Positions 24,598 through 36,210 are shown, counted from the first letter of the stretch. The stretch: DNA of 64,000 bases from Mactromeris polynyma (GCA_032209605.1 JASFXZ010000056.1:372001-436000); one strand, 5' to 3'. Made by a program: numbers and translations. The notes: generated from the sequence alone by a model not told the origin.

Positions 24598-24783
24598 TAC
24601 AGTAAAACCTCATTTTAAGACCACCTCAGTAATAAGACAACCGCGAAATTAAGAACACAATTTTCAAGTCAATTTTCACTGTTTCCCTCTTAATTCAACC
24701 TCAATATTAAGATCACATATATAGGTAAGAAGACCAGTTTTCAAGAGTCCCAAGGATGGTCTTATTATCGAGGTTGTACTGTA
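24598..24783. mobile_element. Pogo/Tigger-like MITE, family A
   Basis: Left TACAGTAAAACCTCA, right CGAGGTTGTACTGTA, with the usual AATAAGAC core. Confidence 0.75.
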
Positions 24784-25116
24784 TTTTAATAGACCGTGGT
24801 TCGTCAAAGTGTCTCTCCCGGTATGTGCCACCTACATTGTCCTTAGATCTGTCTAAGCAAGTACTGATTTGTGAATGGGGCCTTCATTGTTCTACTTTTT
24901 GCACTTTTAATACAAACATTGTCTCTGATTGCCAAGTAGTCGTGGCTAATTTATTAATACAACTGAGTGATTTTGGTTTATCATCGAAATTTAATACCCC
25001 AAGTTATCAGACAAAAACGCTTTGTTATCTCATTTTTGACAAGTTAAAGTATATGAGCAAATCCCGGGTAAGGATTAACATCCGATATAGATCGGTCAAA
25101 TATACGTCAGATTATA

Positions 25117-25298
25117 TACAGTCGGACCTCGCTCATTCGAATTCATCGGGTCCGAAATTTTATGTCGAGTAAAACAGTTTTTCGAAAAGCCCGTTTTAAT
25201 TCGACGTGCATTAGAAGATACATCGGGACCTTCTATTTATTTCGGATGATACCAAGTATTCGGAAAGAAAGTTGTCGAATAAATGAGGTCCGACTGTA
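25117..25298. mobile_element. Pogo/Tigger-like MITE, family B
   Basis: Complete copy: TACAGTCGGACCTCGCTCA at the left and AATGAGGTCCGACTGTA at the right. Confidence 0.8.
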
Positions 25299-25379
25299 CA
25301 TTAATCTCGTGCGGGACGAGATTTGTGTATCGAAGTGTGTCGATACTGTTGTTATACTAATGCAAAGTCAGTTTATGAT

Positions 25380-25960
25380 ATGCTAACAGTGATGTTTTAA
25401 CCCCAAATGTTCTGTGATATGCTAACAGTGAAGTTTTAACCCCAAATGTTCTGTGATATGCTAACAGTGATGTTTTAACCCCAAATGTTCTGTGATATGC
25501 TAACAGTGATGTTTTAACCCCAAATGTTCTGTGATATGCTAACAGTGATGTTTTAACCCCAAATGTTCTGTGATATGCTAACAGTGATGTTTTAACCCCA
25601 AATGTTCTGTGATATGCTAACAGTGATGTTTTAACACCAAATGTTCTGTGATATGCTAACAGTGATGTTTTAACCCCCAATGTTCTGTGATATGCTAACA
25701 GTGATGTTTTAACACCAAATGTTCTGTGATATGCTAACAGTGATGTTTTAACCCCAAATGTTCTGTGATATGCTAACAGTGATGTTTTAACCCCAAATGT
25801 TCTGTGATATGCTAACAGTGATGTTTTAACACCAAATGTTCTGTGATATGCTAACAGTGATGTTTTAACCCCAAATGTTCTGTGATATGCTAACAGTGAT
25901 GTTTTAACCCCAAATGTTCTGTGATATGCTAACAGTGATGTTTTAACACCAAATGTTCTG
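25380..25960. repeat. Minisatellite, about 15 x 39 bp
   Basis: The unit contains ATATGCTAACAGTGATG, TTTTAACCCCAAATG and TTCTGTG, with variants ACACCAAA and ACCCCCAA. Copies start every 39 bp from 25381. Units are nearly identical, suggesting recent expansion. Confidence 0.95.
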
Positions 25961-26039
25961 AATTTTTGAACCGATAATCGAAAATGGTCGAATGGTTAAC
26001 CAGACAATTGGTGAACTGAACTGAATCATTAATCAAGTT

Positions 26040-26215
26040 TTTACAACTTATAAAAATCACTCTCGATAACTGTTTTCCGATTCACTAAATCATATTCGCG
26101 CCCAACTCGGAGATTGTGAAGTTCGCGGTTCAACTTCCCCCAGAGTGGAATTCGAACATCCGACTTACGGAACAGAGGTCAGATGCTCTACCACTTGACC
26201 AATGGATGGTGAAAT
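26040..26215 (-). repeat. tRNA-derived SINE (family with ACTTATA core)
   Basis: On the minus strand the head has GGTAGAGCATCTGACCTC and box B GATGTTCGAATTCCA; the body shares TTACAACTTATA and CTCGATAACTG-like text with the copy at 40320-40530 and a body fragment at 14850-14950. Confidence 0.6.
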
Positions 26216-26242
26216 TTTGAAACATCGCTCCTGAATCTACAC

Positions 26243-26697
26243 ACCTGCCCTGCGTTCACTTACGGCTCAATGTTACGAAACTGTTTTGCTTTGTATCCCG
26301 GACCCACCGTATCACATTCACCACACACGGGGAACCAAATTGCAAACGTTACGAAACTGTTTTGCTTTGTATCCCTGACCCACCGTATCACATTCACTGT
26401 ACACGGGGAACCAAATTGCAAACGTTACGAAACTGTTTTGCTTTGTATCCCTGACCCACCGTATCACATTCACTGCACACGGGGAACCAAATTGCAAACG
26501 TTACGAAACTGTTTTGCTTTGTATCCCGGACCCACCGTATCACATTCACCACACACGGGGAACCAAATTGCAAACGTTACGAAACTGTTTTGCTTTGTAT
26601 CCCTGACCCGCCGTATCACATTCACTGCACACGGGGAACCAAATTGCAAACGTTACGAAACCTTATCCGCAAACATCTTTACTGAACGCAGGGCTGA
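26243..26697. mobile_element. Inverted-repeat element with tandem core, about 5 x 76 bp
   Basis: The core unit GTTACGAAACTGTTTTGC...CCAAATTGCAAAC repeats at 26272, 26348, 26424, 26500 and 26576. The flanks CTGCCCTGCGTTCACTTA and TACTGAACGCAGGGCTG are inverted copies. A related single-copy version is at 58340-58610. Core-expanded MITE-like elements of this design are known in bivalves (for example pearl elements); homology to those was not tested. Confidence 0.7.
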
Positions 26698-27059
26698 TAA
26701 TCTACGTTTATAAAATGTAATGTACAAACTACCAAAGATAATAGTGTCACTGTGTCAGTGAGGGGGATTTCTATCAGTAAACGAAGTCATGACATTCTTA
26801 AGTGTAAACAATGTTTACAAGCATGATAGCGATCACGTGTCATGATTGTGGTCAGATGTAGGCGTGACACTATACGGCTGAAGCGGATATCATACTGTAA
26901 TATGCACCGCAACTTAATCAGTTAATTTAGATAGTGGTGTAGACTGTTTTCTTACTTGGACACTTAAAACGTGTAACGGTCTCATATATGTTGATGAGTT
27001 GTCCAGCGGGGATTTGGTTGACAATATTAATATAATATAATAAGTGTGAGTTTGTGTGC

Positions 27060-28065
27060 AGTTTCAAGACAGGTTTATGATCGGCCAGAACATTCTTTGC
27101 GCCAATGTTCCCGTACGTATATATATATACCCTTGTATAAGTATACCAGGATAAGTTGAGAGTGACGTCATGTAATGTTTACATGGTTTGACCACCTTTA
27201 TTGATCAAAATAGGTAAATCAAATAACAAGCAAAACTATTTATTGTGGTATCGATTTCACTAAACTAACAGCCGTGATAGCTCAGATGGTAGCGAGTCCG
27301 CGCCTTACAATGCCTATTAAGCTTTTTAGTTTTGAGTCCGAGTTCGAGACCATCGGTCGGGAGGTAGTTTTTTTTTCATTACAATATTATATATTTCGTT
27401 GGTCATCTACTGTTGTACTTACACGATTTATACTAATTAATGTTCGCTCGAATATCATTAATTAAAACATTGTATAGCATGTGTATTTATAAGCTATTAA
27501 CTAATAACGATATGGTTTCACGAATTTTAAAGTGCACGATATCGTCGTGTAGTAGATTTACATGTACATTTATCGCTACACACTTATATGGAATAAAGTT
27601 GATATGGCTACTCCGAAAAACATAAGGGGTTCAAATGAACATTTTAGCGACGACGCTATAGTTATCATTAAACACGTTTGGTTTAACAACAAAGCAATTA
27701 GACGATAACAAAAACAAAAGACAAGCAGCGAGTAAGGGATAAAATTCATATTGTCAATAAAAAGGGGAGGCAGGAATGTGTCTCGAACTCACACCCTATC
27801 TATTGGTCGAAGTTACTAGTCAGAAGCGCTACCAATTGAGCTATCGCTACTGTCAACTTTGAGCGATATTTCATCAACATTTAATACTAATCCTGAAGAT
27901 AATAGGCATGATAATGACCGTAAGCTGCTTTACATGTATTGGAAAGTGGGTATGGTCGTGTTTACTATCGACTTATCTTAACTGAGTTATACCTCCTCAA
28001 ATGCCTGATGTTTTTTTAAACCGGAGGTCTGTGTGGAGAGGCATTGTATTATGTATGTGGCTAGC
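27060..28065 (+). repeat. Family C repeat split by an 848-bp insertion
   Basis: The left part (GATCGGCCAGAACATTC...TATACCCTTG) and the right part (CCTCCTCAAATGCCTGATG...GTCTGTGTGGAGAGGC) are adjacent in other family C copies. The insertion between them is 27140-27987. Confidence 0.65.
27140..27987. mobile_element. Inverted-repeat element carrying two opposed tRNA-like modules
   Basis: The ends are imperfect inverted repeats (left CAGGATAAGTTGAGAGT; reverse complement of right AAGATAAGTCGATAGT) and TATA flanks both sides. Inside, a plus-strand tRNA-like head at about 27271-27370 (GCCGTGATAGCTCAGATGG) faces a minus-strand one at about 27776-27850 (AGCGATAGCTCAATTGG). About 400 bp of AT-rich DNA separates them. 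No protein is encoded. Confidence 0.6.
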
Positions 28066-28204
28066 CGCTCCAAGAGGGTAAATTTACCTTTACCCATCAT
28101 TTACATGCATGTTTGTTAACGTTTACTTGTTTATGTTTTTGTGTCCCCTTGTGCTGTTACGGTGAATGTGTACTTTGTATGTGGCATTCTTTGTTGTGCA
28201 AAAT

Positions 28205-29165
28205 ACAACAACAAACGGACCAGTGGGCGCAAACTGGGAGGGCACAAAATAACCAACACGGGACCACTGGGCGCACACTGTGAGGGGACAAAATAACCAA
28301 CACGGGACCACTGGGCGCACACTGGGAGGGGACAAAATAACCAAAACGGGACCAGTGGGCGCACACTGGGAGGGGATAAAATAACCAACAACGGACCAGT
28401 GGGCGCACACTGTGAGGGGACAAAATAACCAACACCGGACCAGTGGGCGCACACTGTGAGGGGATAAAATAGCCAACATGGGACCAGTGGGCGCACACTG
28501 GGAGGGGACAAAATAACCAACAACGGACCAGTGGGCGCACACTGGGAGGGGACAAAATAACCAACAACGGATCAGGGACGCACACTGGGAGGGGGCAAAA
28601 TAACCAACAACGGACCAGTGGGCGCACACTGGGAGGGGACAAAATAACCAACAACGGACCAGGGACGCACACTGGGAGGGGACAAAATAACCAACAACGG
28701 ACCAGTGGGCGCACACTGGGAGGGGACAAAATAACCAACAACGGACCAGTGGGCGCACACTGGGAGGGGACAAAATAACCAACAACGGACCAGTGGGCGC
28801 ACACTGGGAATGGACAAAATAACCAACAACGGACCAGGGACGCACACTGGGAGGGGACAAAATAACCAACAACGGACCAGTGGGCGCACACTGGGAGGGG
28901 ACAAAATAACCAACAACGGACCAGTGGGCGCACACTGTGAGGGGACAAAATAACCAACAACGGACCAGTGGGCGCACACTGGGAGGGGACAAAATAACCA
29001 ACACGGGACCACTTGGCGCACACTGGGAGGGGACAAAATAACCAACAACGGACCAGTGGGCGCACACTGGGAGGGGACAAAATAACCAACAACGGACCAG
29101 TGGGCGCACACTGTGAGGGGACAAAATAACCAACATGGGACCAGTGGGCGCACACTGGGAGGGGC
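28205..29165. repeat. Minisatellite, about 22 x 44 bp
   Basis: The unit reads GGACCAGTGGGCGCACACTG then GGAGGGGACAAAATAACCAA and CAAC, with variants GGGACCACT, AGGGACGC and TGTGAGG. It is GC-richer than its surroundings. Long minus-strand frames (up to 358 codons) run through it in all three registers because the unit has no stop in any frame. Confidence 0.95.
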
Positions 29166-29305
29166 AAAGGCAATACCATAATGATAAGGATGCGAGCAAC
29201 TAAGTCTCCTCCGAAAGACTGTTAGTCCTGTCAGTGATGAAGCGGGGAATTGAACCTGCGATCCCTGGATTACTAGTCCAGCGCGATATCACTGGACTAT
29301 AGACG
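29166..29305 (-). repeat. tRNA-Thr-like SINE head with body
   Basis: On the minus strand: CTATAGTCCAGTGATATCG, anticodon loop CTAGTAA between paired CTGGA and TCCAG, and T arm CAGGTTCAATTCCCCGC. The adjoining body has CCGAAAGACTGT-type text, also seen at 39780-39810. Confidence 0.6.
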
Positions 29306-29319
29306 TTAAATAAGAGTGT

Positions 29320-29470
29320 ATTGAATCAGTTATAACATGGAGCCTATTTCGATTATGGAGTTTTGACCATTTCTGAAAGGTATCATATTCGTGTGAAAGG
29401 GAGACAATTCAATTTAGAGGAAATTGCTTTAACAAAGGGAGATCATTCTTGATATTTATCCAAGATAGCT
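29320..29470. repeat. Dispersed repeat, family G
   Basis: TATAACATGGAGCC, AAAGGGAGACAATTCAA and GGGAGATCATTCTTGATATT recur at 35970-36140 and partly at 24170-24250. Confidence 0.65.
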
Positions 29471-29479
29471 GCACACGCT

Positions 29480-31120
29480 TTACATGTTGTGCAGTGTGCT
29501 TTGATTAATGCGTACATGGGACAATGTCACGGTCACTGAGTGTAATGCATAACCAACATATCAACATTGATATATAGTGTGCTGTTAGATTGACCGCGAA
29601 CTGGTGTATGAACTTTCAGAACCGAGCCATGTCAGTTAAGGTTAGGAATTGTGCTCGTGCGTAAAGCTATAACTGCTGTTTGGATTACTTTTCTATCAAA
29701 ACACAACCGCAGCTTTTTCTCCGGCAAGCATACGGACAAACAAGAACATTTCAATACACCTGTTTTGAAATGTAATGAAAGGCCCAGGTAATATGTTCAT
29801 GCATTCGCGGTTAATAAAACAGGACTACATATGTATTGGCAAAAGCGTGAGCGTATTATATAAAGTTTGATTCCTAGATCACGAGTTATATTGGACTTTT
29901 AAATTCAACAATTTCCATGTTATGTAAATTTTACATAAAACAATACTGTACACTGTTAACATTTTGTTATAAAGATACCGCAATTTACGTAAACCGTACA
30001 GGAGTCTCTGTGCTGAACTTGTACGAGTTTTTAACCGATCTACAGTCAAAATATGTTAATATTTGAAGTTTATACGTTGTATAACAGTCACCTGATTTAG
30101 CACGCATGTATCACGTGTTAAAATAGCGGGTTGTACTTTGATATCGCTGAAAATTTGATACATTTATAACGTTTTTATAACGTATTACAATTGTCCGTGT
30201 CGGTTGCGCCCTACGCACGTGAAATTGTTTTTTTGCGAACGAAAAAAAAAACATCTTTGTAAAATAATCAAAAAGCATTTATGAGATTGACTAGTGAGAC
30301 CTTTCGGACAACATTAGCATCTTGAAGTGTATCCTTTGCATAAAAACTCACAAAAATTGCGAAAAATGCAAAATAATAAATTTATGAAAAATATATAAAA
30401 AAGGTACTCACCTCGCTATCCGTATGATGTGCGTCTGGTCAAAAATCCGAATGCTTGTCGTAATATGAGGCAAGCTAACTAAAGGTGTCTACCATTTTTT
30501 GGTTCAAAAATATGGGATACGTAGACTTAGTGTTTATAGTTTAGCTTTTTTTAATAGAATTTGATGCTTCAAATGACAAAATCTGGGGTCAGTGGCTTTA
30601 CAACATTTTAGAGCATATTCTATGTTAAAATCGAATATGTATGACAAGTATCTCACATAAAAATGGCATAAACACGCTTTCCTTGTCTGAATTCGACTAA
30701 TATTGAGTGCAAACCTTTAAATTTTGATCACGTGACAACTTCAAGGTTTATCGAAATCGGTCTCTATTTTTAGCACAATATCTTAACTACGTTGGATTTC
30801 AGAACAAAGTTTAAATTGTGAGCCATGTTTTATAGTACAGTTAATTAACTTATACAAGTGGTAGGGAAGGCCCTTAAACAACGAATGTACGACACTTAAA
30901 GTTAATAAAGTATTGATTAATTATAAAAAAATAACGGAAAAATGTGTTAAACTTTCGATTTTACGAATAACATACCTTATATAACCATCTTCTTCTCTGT
31001 TAGGACTCTGTTTATGTTAGTTTGTGAGTGTAGAACAATACTCCTCTCGGACAAAACCCCTCCAGTCGATTTGTGCTATATTGGACAGTATTTCAGCTGC
31101 CAACGATCAACCACCGGAAT
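29480..31120. other. Stretch without recognised gene
   Basis: AT-rich single-copy-looking DNA. No exon with supporting domain or paired splice sites was seen on either strand. Confidence 0.45.
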
Positions 31121-31129
31121 TAGAGATTG

Positions 31130-31205
31130 TGGACAATGACTTCGGGGATCGAACCTACCTCCAATATGGCAGTCGAGAGTTCTACAATCGGAGATAACCG
31201 GGCGC
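31130..31205 (-). repeat. tRNA-derived SINE head (degenerate)
   Basis: On the minus strand: CCCGGTTATCTCCGATTG, ACTCTCGACTGCCATATTGG and box B GTAGGTTCGATCCCCG. Confidence 0.5.
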
Positions 31206-31271
31206 AAACGTAAAGATCGTGTTTAAAAACCGTGTTTTGTGCTGGTTTTGATTTTTTTAATTGTCCTAACA

Positions 31272-32106
31272 TCATATATACAAGAATGTTATAATCCTTA
31301 AACTATGGGTTGTACATGGCAGGGGGGCATTCTGGCGCCGTCGTACCCTCCTGTCAAGTTCGTCCCCAAAATGTCCAATTGAGGACAACTGTGGACCGTA
31401 CGACGGCCAGTCCAGTGGTCCAATGTTATGGTCGGCCACAAAGTTTTGGCAAACACTGGCAACATGGGACCGGGCATTATCGTGCTGTAGAAGCTGGCGA
31501 CGTACGAGGACCACTACAGGGCGGAGGATTTCATCATTGTACAGTACTGCAGTCAACTTACCCGTTATAACAGCCAACGGTGATTCTACCCCATGAGAGA
31601 TTCCTCCCTGGACCGTAACCGATCCGCCCCCAAACTTGTCTCTCTCAAAGTAGGCAAGAGTCGGTGAAGCGTTTATCATGACGACGGTGCTTGTATACAC
31701 GACGTCGGCAGTGTGGGCGTCAAAGAATGAACAAGGCCCCGATCACCCGAAGCATCTCCATTTGAGCTAAATCTCAGCTCAAATATTGTCTCAGAACGTT
31801 GAGAGTTTTCTCATCGAGACCGGGCAAAAAATCGGTATTAGATAACGAAAAAAAGGAGATGAGCTTTTTTTCTCAGAAATAAATCAATAGTTCAAAATGA
31901 GATTTGTCTCAAACTCAGGCTCTGATTTGAGGAAACCCTCAATATTGAGCTGAGATTTCTGTCTGAAATGCTTTGGGAGATCGGGGCCAGGTCTCAGCTG
32001 TGACCATGTGCAGCCACTCAAGCCATACAACGCGCGTGACGTGCAAGAGTAAGGGGCTTGCGCAGACCGAGGTAAGAACGGCGTACCCGCAGACCAGCCA
32101 TAAATG
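31272..32106 (-). pseudogene. Decayed Tc1-type transposase, interrupted
   Basis: Minus-strand text matches Tc1-family DDE transposases: LRVRRSYLGLRKPLTL with HARCMAWV (about 32000-32106), then after an interruption ERDKFGGGSVTVQGGISHG, QHDNARSHVA, LDWPSYGPQLSSIGH and DELDRRVRRRQN (31290-31670). The W of the usual V-W-G-G motif is changed to Q, the catalytic E of SPIEH is lost (SSIGH), the frame is broken and the N-terminus is missing. A 254-bp MITE splits it. It cannot be active. Confidence 0.85.
31735..31988. mobile_element. MITE with GGCCCCGATC inverted ends (254 bp), inserted in Tc1
   Basis: The left end GGCCCCGATCACCCGAAGC and the right end GCTTTGGGAGATCGGGGCC are inverted copies, continuing inward as AATCTCAGCTCAA / TTGAGCTGAGATT. 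A clear target duplication was not seen. Confidence 0.8.
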
Positions 32107-32109
32107 TTT

Positions 32110-32915
32110 TGCCTATCCTCATAAGGTTTTGTAAATGTTCGTGTTATTCTGCCAATTTCTGGAAAGTTTTAGTACAAGAAATTTTCGCAGCATATTGTAT
32201 ATGTAATTCTTATTGTTCCGCACGTGACTTCCCATATGTTACGCTCTTTAATTTATTCTGAATAGTTTATTTATACGTAAATAACTTCGCGAAGATATGA
32301 ACTAGTTTACTTTTTGCTTTGTTCTCAAGAAATGACCATGGCCACATCTTAATGCATGTTATTTTCCAAACGATAACGTGTTATTTACAAACATGATAGA
32401 TATCTATTGGACGAGTCAATATTAAACTTAGGGTGCTCATAATTTTCTCAAAATAAATAAATCTCGATATAAAACGAAGATTTATTTATATTTTCTTTTC
32501 ACAGTGCAATACTGAGCTATGTCGCTTTAAATCTTATCTTTTTTCACCATGTATACTGGTCGAATAAAACACGTGTTAAGTACAGTAACATAAATGATAC
32601 CTGGGCAAACTGACTGTCAAAATGTCGTTCTCATGAATAATTAATGAGGTGAAATCCAGCCACTTGATGTGCCACGTGACACACACCTCATGCGATACGG
32701 AAATTGCCGAGCAGTTACGGATGAAGTCGCGGTTCTGAGCGATCCAATGAGATCGCGGCTTTCAAATTGCATATTTGTTTTAATTGTCGCTGCCATTTTG
32801 TCGAATTTGCTGATAGCTCTTCACAAAGGAGATTCCTTCTTTTTTTGTTATCGTCCTTTTCATTGGTCGAGAAATGCTAATGAATATTCATGCTGTACGA
32901 AGTTTTGCTAGCCAA
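32110..32915. other. Stretch without recognised gene
   Basis: AT-rich DNA. A plus-strand frame near 32669-32911 has no domain or splice support. Confidence 0.4.
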
Positions 32916-32920
32916 TTTGT

Positions 32921-34960
32921 CCCGTACCTAAGTCACTTCGTACCAATGTCATTTCGCACCGGGGTCACTTCGTACCTTGGTATATAAGCACCTAGGTCAT
33001 TTCGTACCAATGTCATTTCGCACCGGGGTCACTTCGTACTTTGGTATATTCGCACCTAGGTCATTTCGTACCAATGTCATTTCGTACCGGAGTCACTTCG
33101 TACCAATGTCATTCGCACCGGGGTCACTTCGTACTTTGGTATAATCGCACCTAAGGTATTTCGTACCAATGCTATATTCGCACCAGGGTCACTTCGTACC
33201 AATGTGATTCGCACCGGGGTCACTTCGTACTCTGGTATATTCGCTCCGGGGTCACTTCGTACCAATGTCATTTCGCACCGGGGTCACTGCGTACTTTGGT
33301 ATATTCGCACCTAGGTCATTTCGTACCAATGTGATTCGCACCGGGGTCACTTCGTACCAATGTGATTCGCACCGGGGTCACTTCGTACCTTGGTATATTC
33401 GCACCTAGGTCATTTCGTACCAATGTGATTCGCACCGGGGTCACTTCGTACCAATGTCATTCGCACCGGGGTCACTTCGTACTTTGGTATATTCGCACCT
33501 AAGGTATTTCGTACCAATGCTATATTCGCACCAGGGTCAATTCGTACCAATGTGATTCGCACCGGGGTCACTTCGTACTTTGGTATATTCGCACCTAGGT
33601 CATTTCGTACCAATGTCATTTCGTACCGGAGTCACTTCGTACCAATGTCATTTCGCACCGGGGTCACTTCGTACCAATGTGATTCGCACCGGGGTCACTT
33701 CGTACCACTGTCAGTTCGCACCAGGTCATTTCGTACCAATGTCATTTCGCACCGGGGTCACTTCGTACTGTGGTATATTCGCACCTAGGTCATTTCGTAC
33801 CAATGTCATTTCGTACCGGAGTCACTTCGTACCAATGTCATTCGCACCGGGGTCACTTCGTACTTTGGTATAATCGCACCTAAGGTATTTCGTACCAATG
33901 CTATATTCGCACCAGGGTCACTTCGTACCAATGTGATTCGCACCGGGGTCACTTCGTACTTTGGTATATTCGCTCCGGGGTCACTTCGTACCAATGTCAT
34001 TTCGCACCGGGGTCACTTCGTACTTTGGTATATTCGCACCTAGGTCATTTCGTACCAATGTGATTCGCACCGGGGTCACTTCGTACTTTGGTATATTCGC
34101 ACCTAGGTCATTTCGTACCAATGTCATTTCGTACCGGAGTCACTTCGTACCAATGTCATTTCGCACCGGGGTCACTTCGTACTTTGGTATATTCGCACCT
34201 AAGGTATTTCGTACCAATGCTATATTCGCACCAGGGTCACTTCGTACCAATGTGATTCGCACCGGGGTCACTTCGTACCAATGTGATTCGCACCGGGGTC
34301 ACTTCGTACCACTGTCAGTTCGCACCAGGTCATTTCGTACCAATGTCATTTCGCACCGGGGTCACATCGTACTGTGGTATATTCGCACCTAGGTCATTTC
34401 GTACCAATGTCATTTCGTACCGGAGTCACTTCGTACCAATGTCATTCGCACCGGGGTCACTTCGTACTTTGGTATATTCGCACCTAAGGTATTTCGTACC
34501 AATGCTATATTCGCACCAGGGTCACTTCGTACCAATGTGATTCGCACCGGGGTCATTTCGTACCTTGGTATATTCGCTCCGGGGTCACTTCGTACCAATG
34601 TCATTTCACACCGGGGTCACTTCGTACTTTGGTATATTCGCACCTAGGTCATTTCGTACCAATGTCATTTCGTACCGGAGTCACTTCGTACCAATGTCAT
34701 TTCGCACCGGGGTCACTTCGTACTTCGGTATATTCGCCCCGGGGTCACTTCGTACCTTGGTGTATTCGCACCTAGGTCATTTCGTACCAATTTCATTTCG
34801 TACCGGAGTCACTTCGTACTTGGTACGAAATGATCTAGTTGCGAATATACCAAGGAACGAAGTGACCTAGGTGCGAATATACCAAGGTACGAAGTGACCC
34901 CGGTGCGAAATGACATTGGTACGAAATGACCCCGGTGCGAAATGACATTGGTACGAAGTG
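32921..34960. repeat. Satellite array (about 30-bp units, higher-order about 600 bp) with inverted end
   Basis: Units alternate between TTCGTACCAATGTCATTTCG, CACCGGGGTCACTTCGTAC and TTGGTATATTCGCACCTAGG. A marker variant (CCACTGTCAGTTCGCACC) occurs near 33705 and 34309, giving a higher-order period near 604 bp. At about 34820 the strand flips: units from there to 34960 are reverse complements (GGTACGAAATGAC, GGTGCGAATATACC). All long frames here are repeat products. Confidence 0.95.
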
Positions 34961-34964
34961 GTGG

Positions 34965-35855
34965 TTTTCACAATATTGTATTACTGATAAGAAATATATA
35001 TGAAATATTCTATTTGTCTAAAAAGTGTTTACTGAGATAAGTTTCTGCCTGTAAATACACTGGATAGCTCATACATTTAAGTCCCCACATTCAAATAACA
35101 AAATACGAAATAAATTATTATCAAAACATTTTAACACAATGGAAAAAATCATAATATAAGTTACCAAATCGTGTTACAGCAATGTGGAGAAAGAGTTGTA
35201 GTTAGAATTTTTTGTGGATTTTGACAATGTCATATTAGGAAGATTTAGCACGCTACATATAATAGTAATTCACAGGTATTTTGGAAGTATCATTTTTCAT
35301 TTAACAAAAACACAGTCGATAAAAATAGGACAAAATAGATAAAACCAATATTTGTACTATTCCCCAACAATAACATGTCATCTAAATAGATTTTAGACGA
35401 GTCAATACAAAACATAGGGTGTTCAAGGTTTGAATTTAATATAAATACGTATCATTAGAAACCAAAAACGTATTGTCCTTTCTGTAACGAAAGGTGCTGT
35501 GTCGTTTTACAAACTGTCAATTTTCTTCAACTTTATTGTTTAAATGAAACACGTATATTGAAACTACTGTGTTGTCAGTTTACCGGAAATGGATGCGTCG
35601 TACTAATTGCGCGGGAATCACGTTAATGTTGGGGAATAGCGCAAATATATACATAAATACGCTCAATAGACGCGAAAATAAGCAACTCAGATGCTGTGTT
35701 TAACAAAGTACATAAATCTGTTTCGCCATGTTGGATTTCTTTAGTTCATTCCGTTCAGTTTATTCCTGTAAGAATGGTATATCTTCATAAAATTGTCCTT
35801 GGACATATCAGGGTCCCTGAAAATGTAGATATTAATATTAAACTCCATATTCCAA
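34965..35855. other. Stretch without recognised gene
   Basis: AT-rich DNA after the satellite. No exon or repeat with a second copy was seen. Confidence 0.4.
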
Positions 35856-35861
35856 CTACAT

Positions 35862-36210
35862 ACAGTCGGACCTCGTTTATTCGACAACCCTCTATCCGAA
35901 TACTTAGTAACATCCGAAATAATATCAGGTCTAGATGTATTTTCTTATGCACGTCGAATTAAAATAGACTAGTATATTCGGTTATAGCATGGAGCCAATA
36001 TCGATTATTGAGTATTGACTAGTTTGACAGGTGTCATTTTCGTGGGGAAGGGAGACAATCCAAGTTAGAGGAAATGGCTTAAACAAAGTCGATAATCAAG
36101 GGAGATCATTCTTGATATTTATCCCAAAAAGCTGCAAATGTTCCAAACCATGTATTATTCGAACTCAAATATCGGACTCGATGAATTCAAATGAACGAGG
36201 TCCGACTGTA
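35862..36210. mobile_element. Pogo/Tigger-like MITE, family B, split by a family G repeat
   Basis: The left TACAGTCGGACCTCG and right GAGGTCCGACTGTA ends are intact but the copy is about 170 bp too long. The extra piece, about 35970-36140, is a family G repeat (ATAGCATGGAGCC ... TGATATTTATCC). Confidence 0.75.

Noticed and set aside
25380..25960. CRISPR-like regular direct repeats
   Set aside because: Units are directly adjacent with no unique spacers, and the genome is animal. The same applies to the other arrays.
26270..26713. Plus frame of 147 codons
   Set aside because: It is a translation of the 76-bp tandem core of an inverted-repeat element.
28123..29199. Minus-strand frames of 358, 340 and 193 codons
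   Set aside because: They run through the 44-bp minisatellite in different registers; the openness comes from the unit and not from selection.
32930..34870. Many plus and minus frames of 60-143 codons
   Set aside because: All are translations of the roughly 30-bp satellite.
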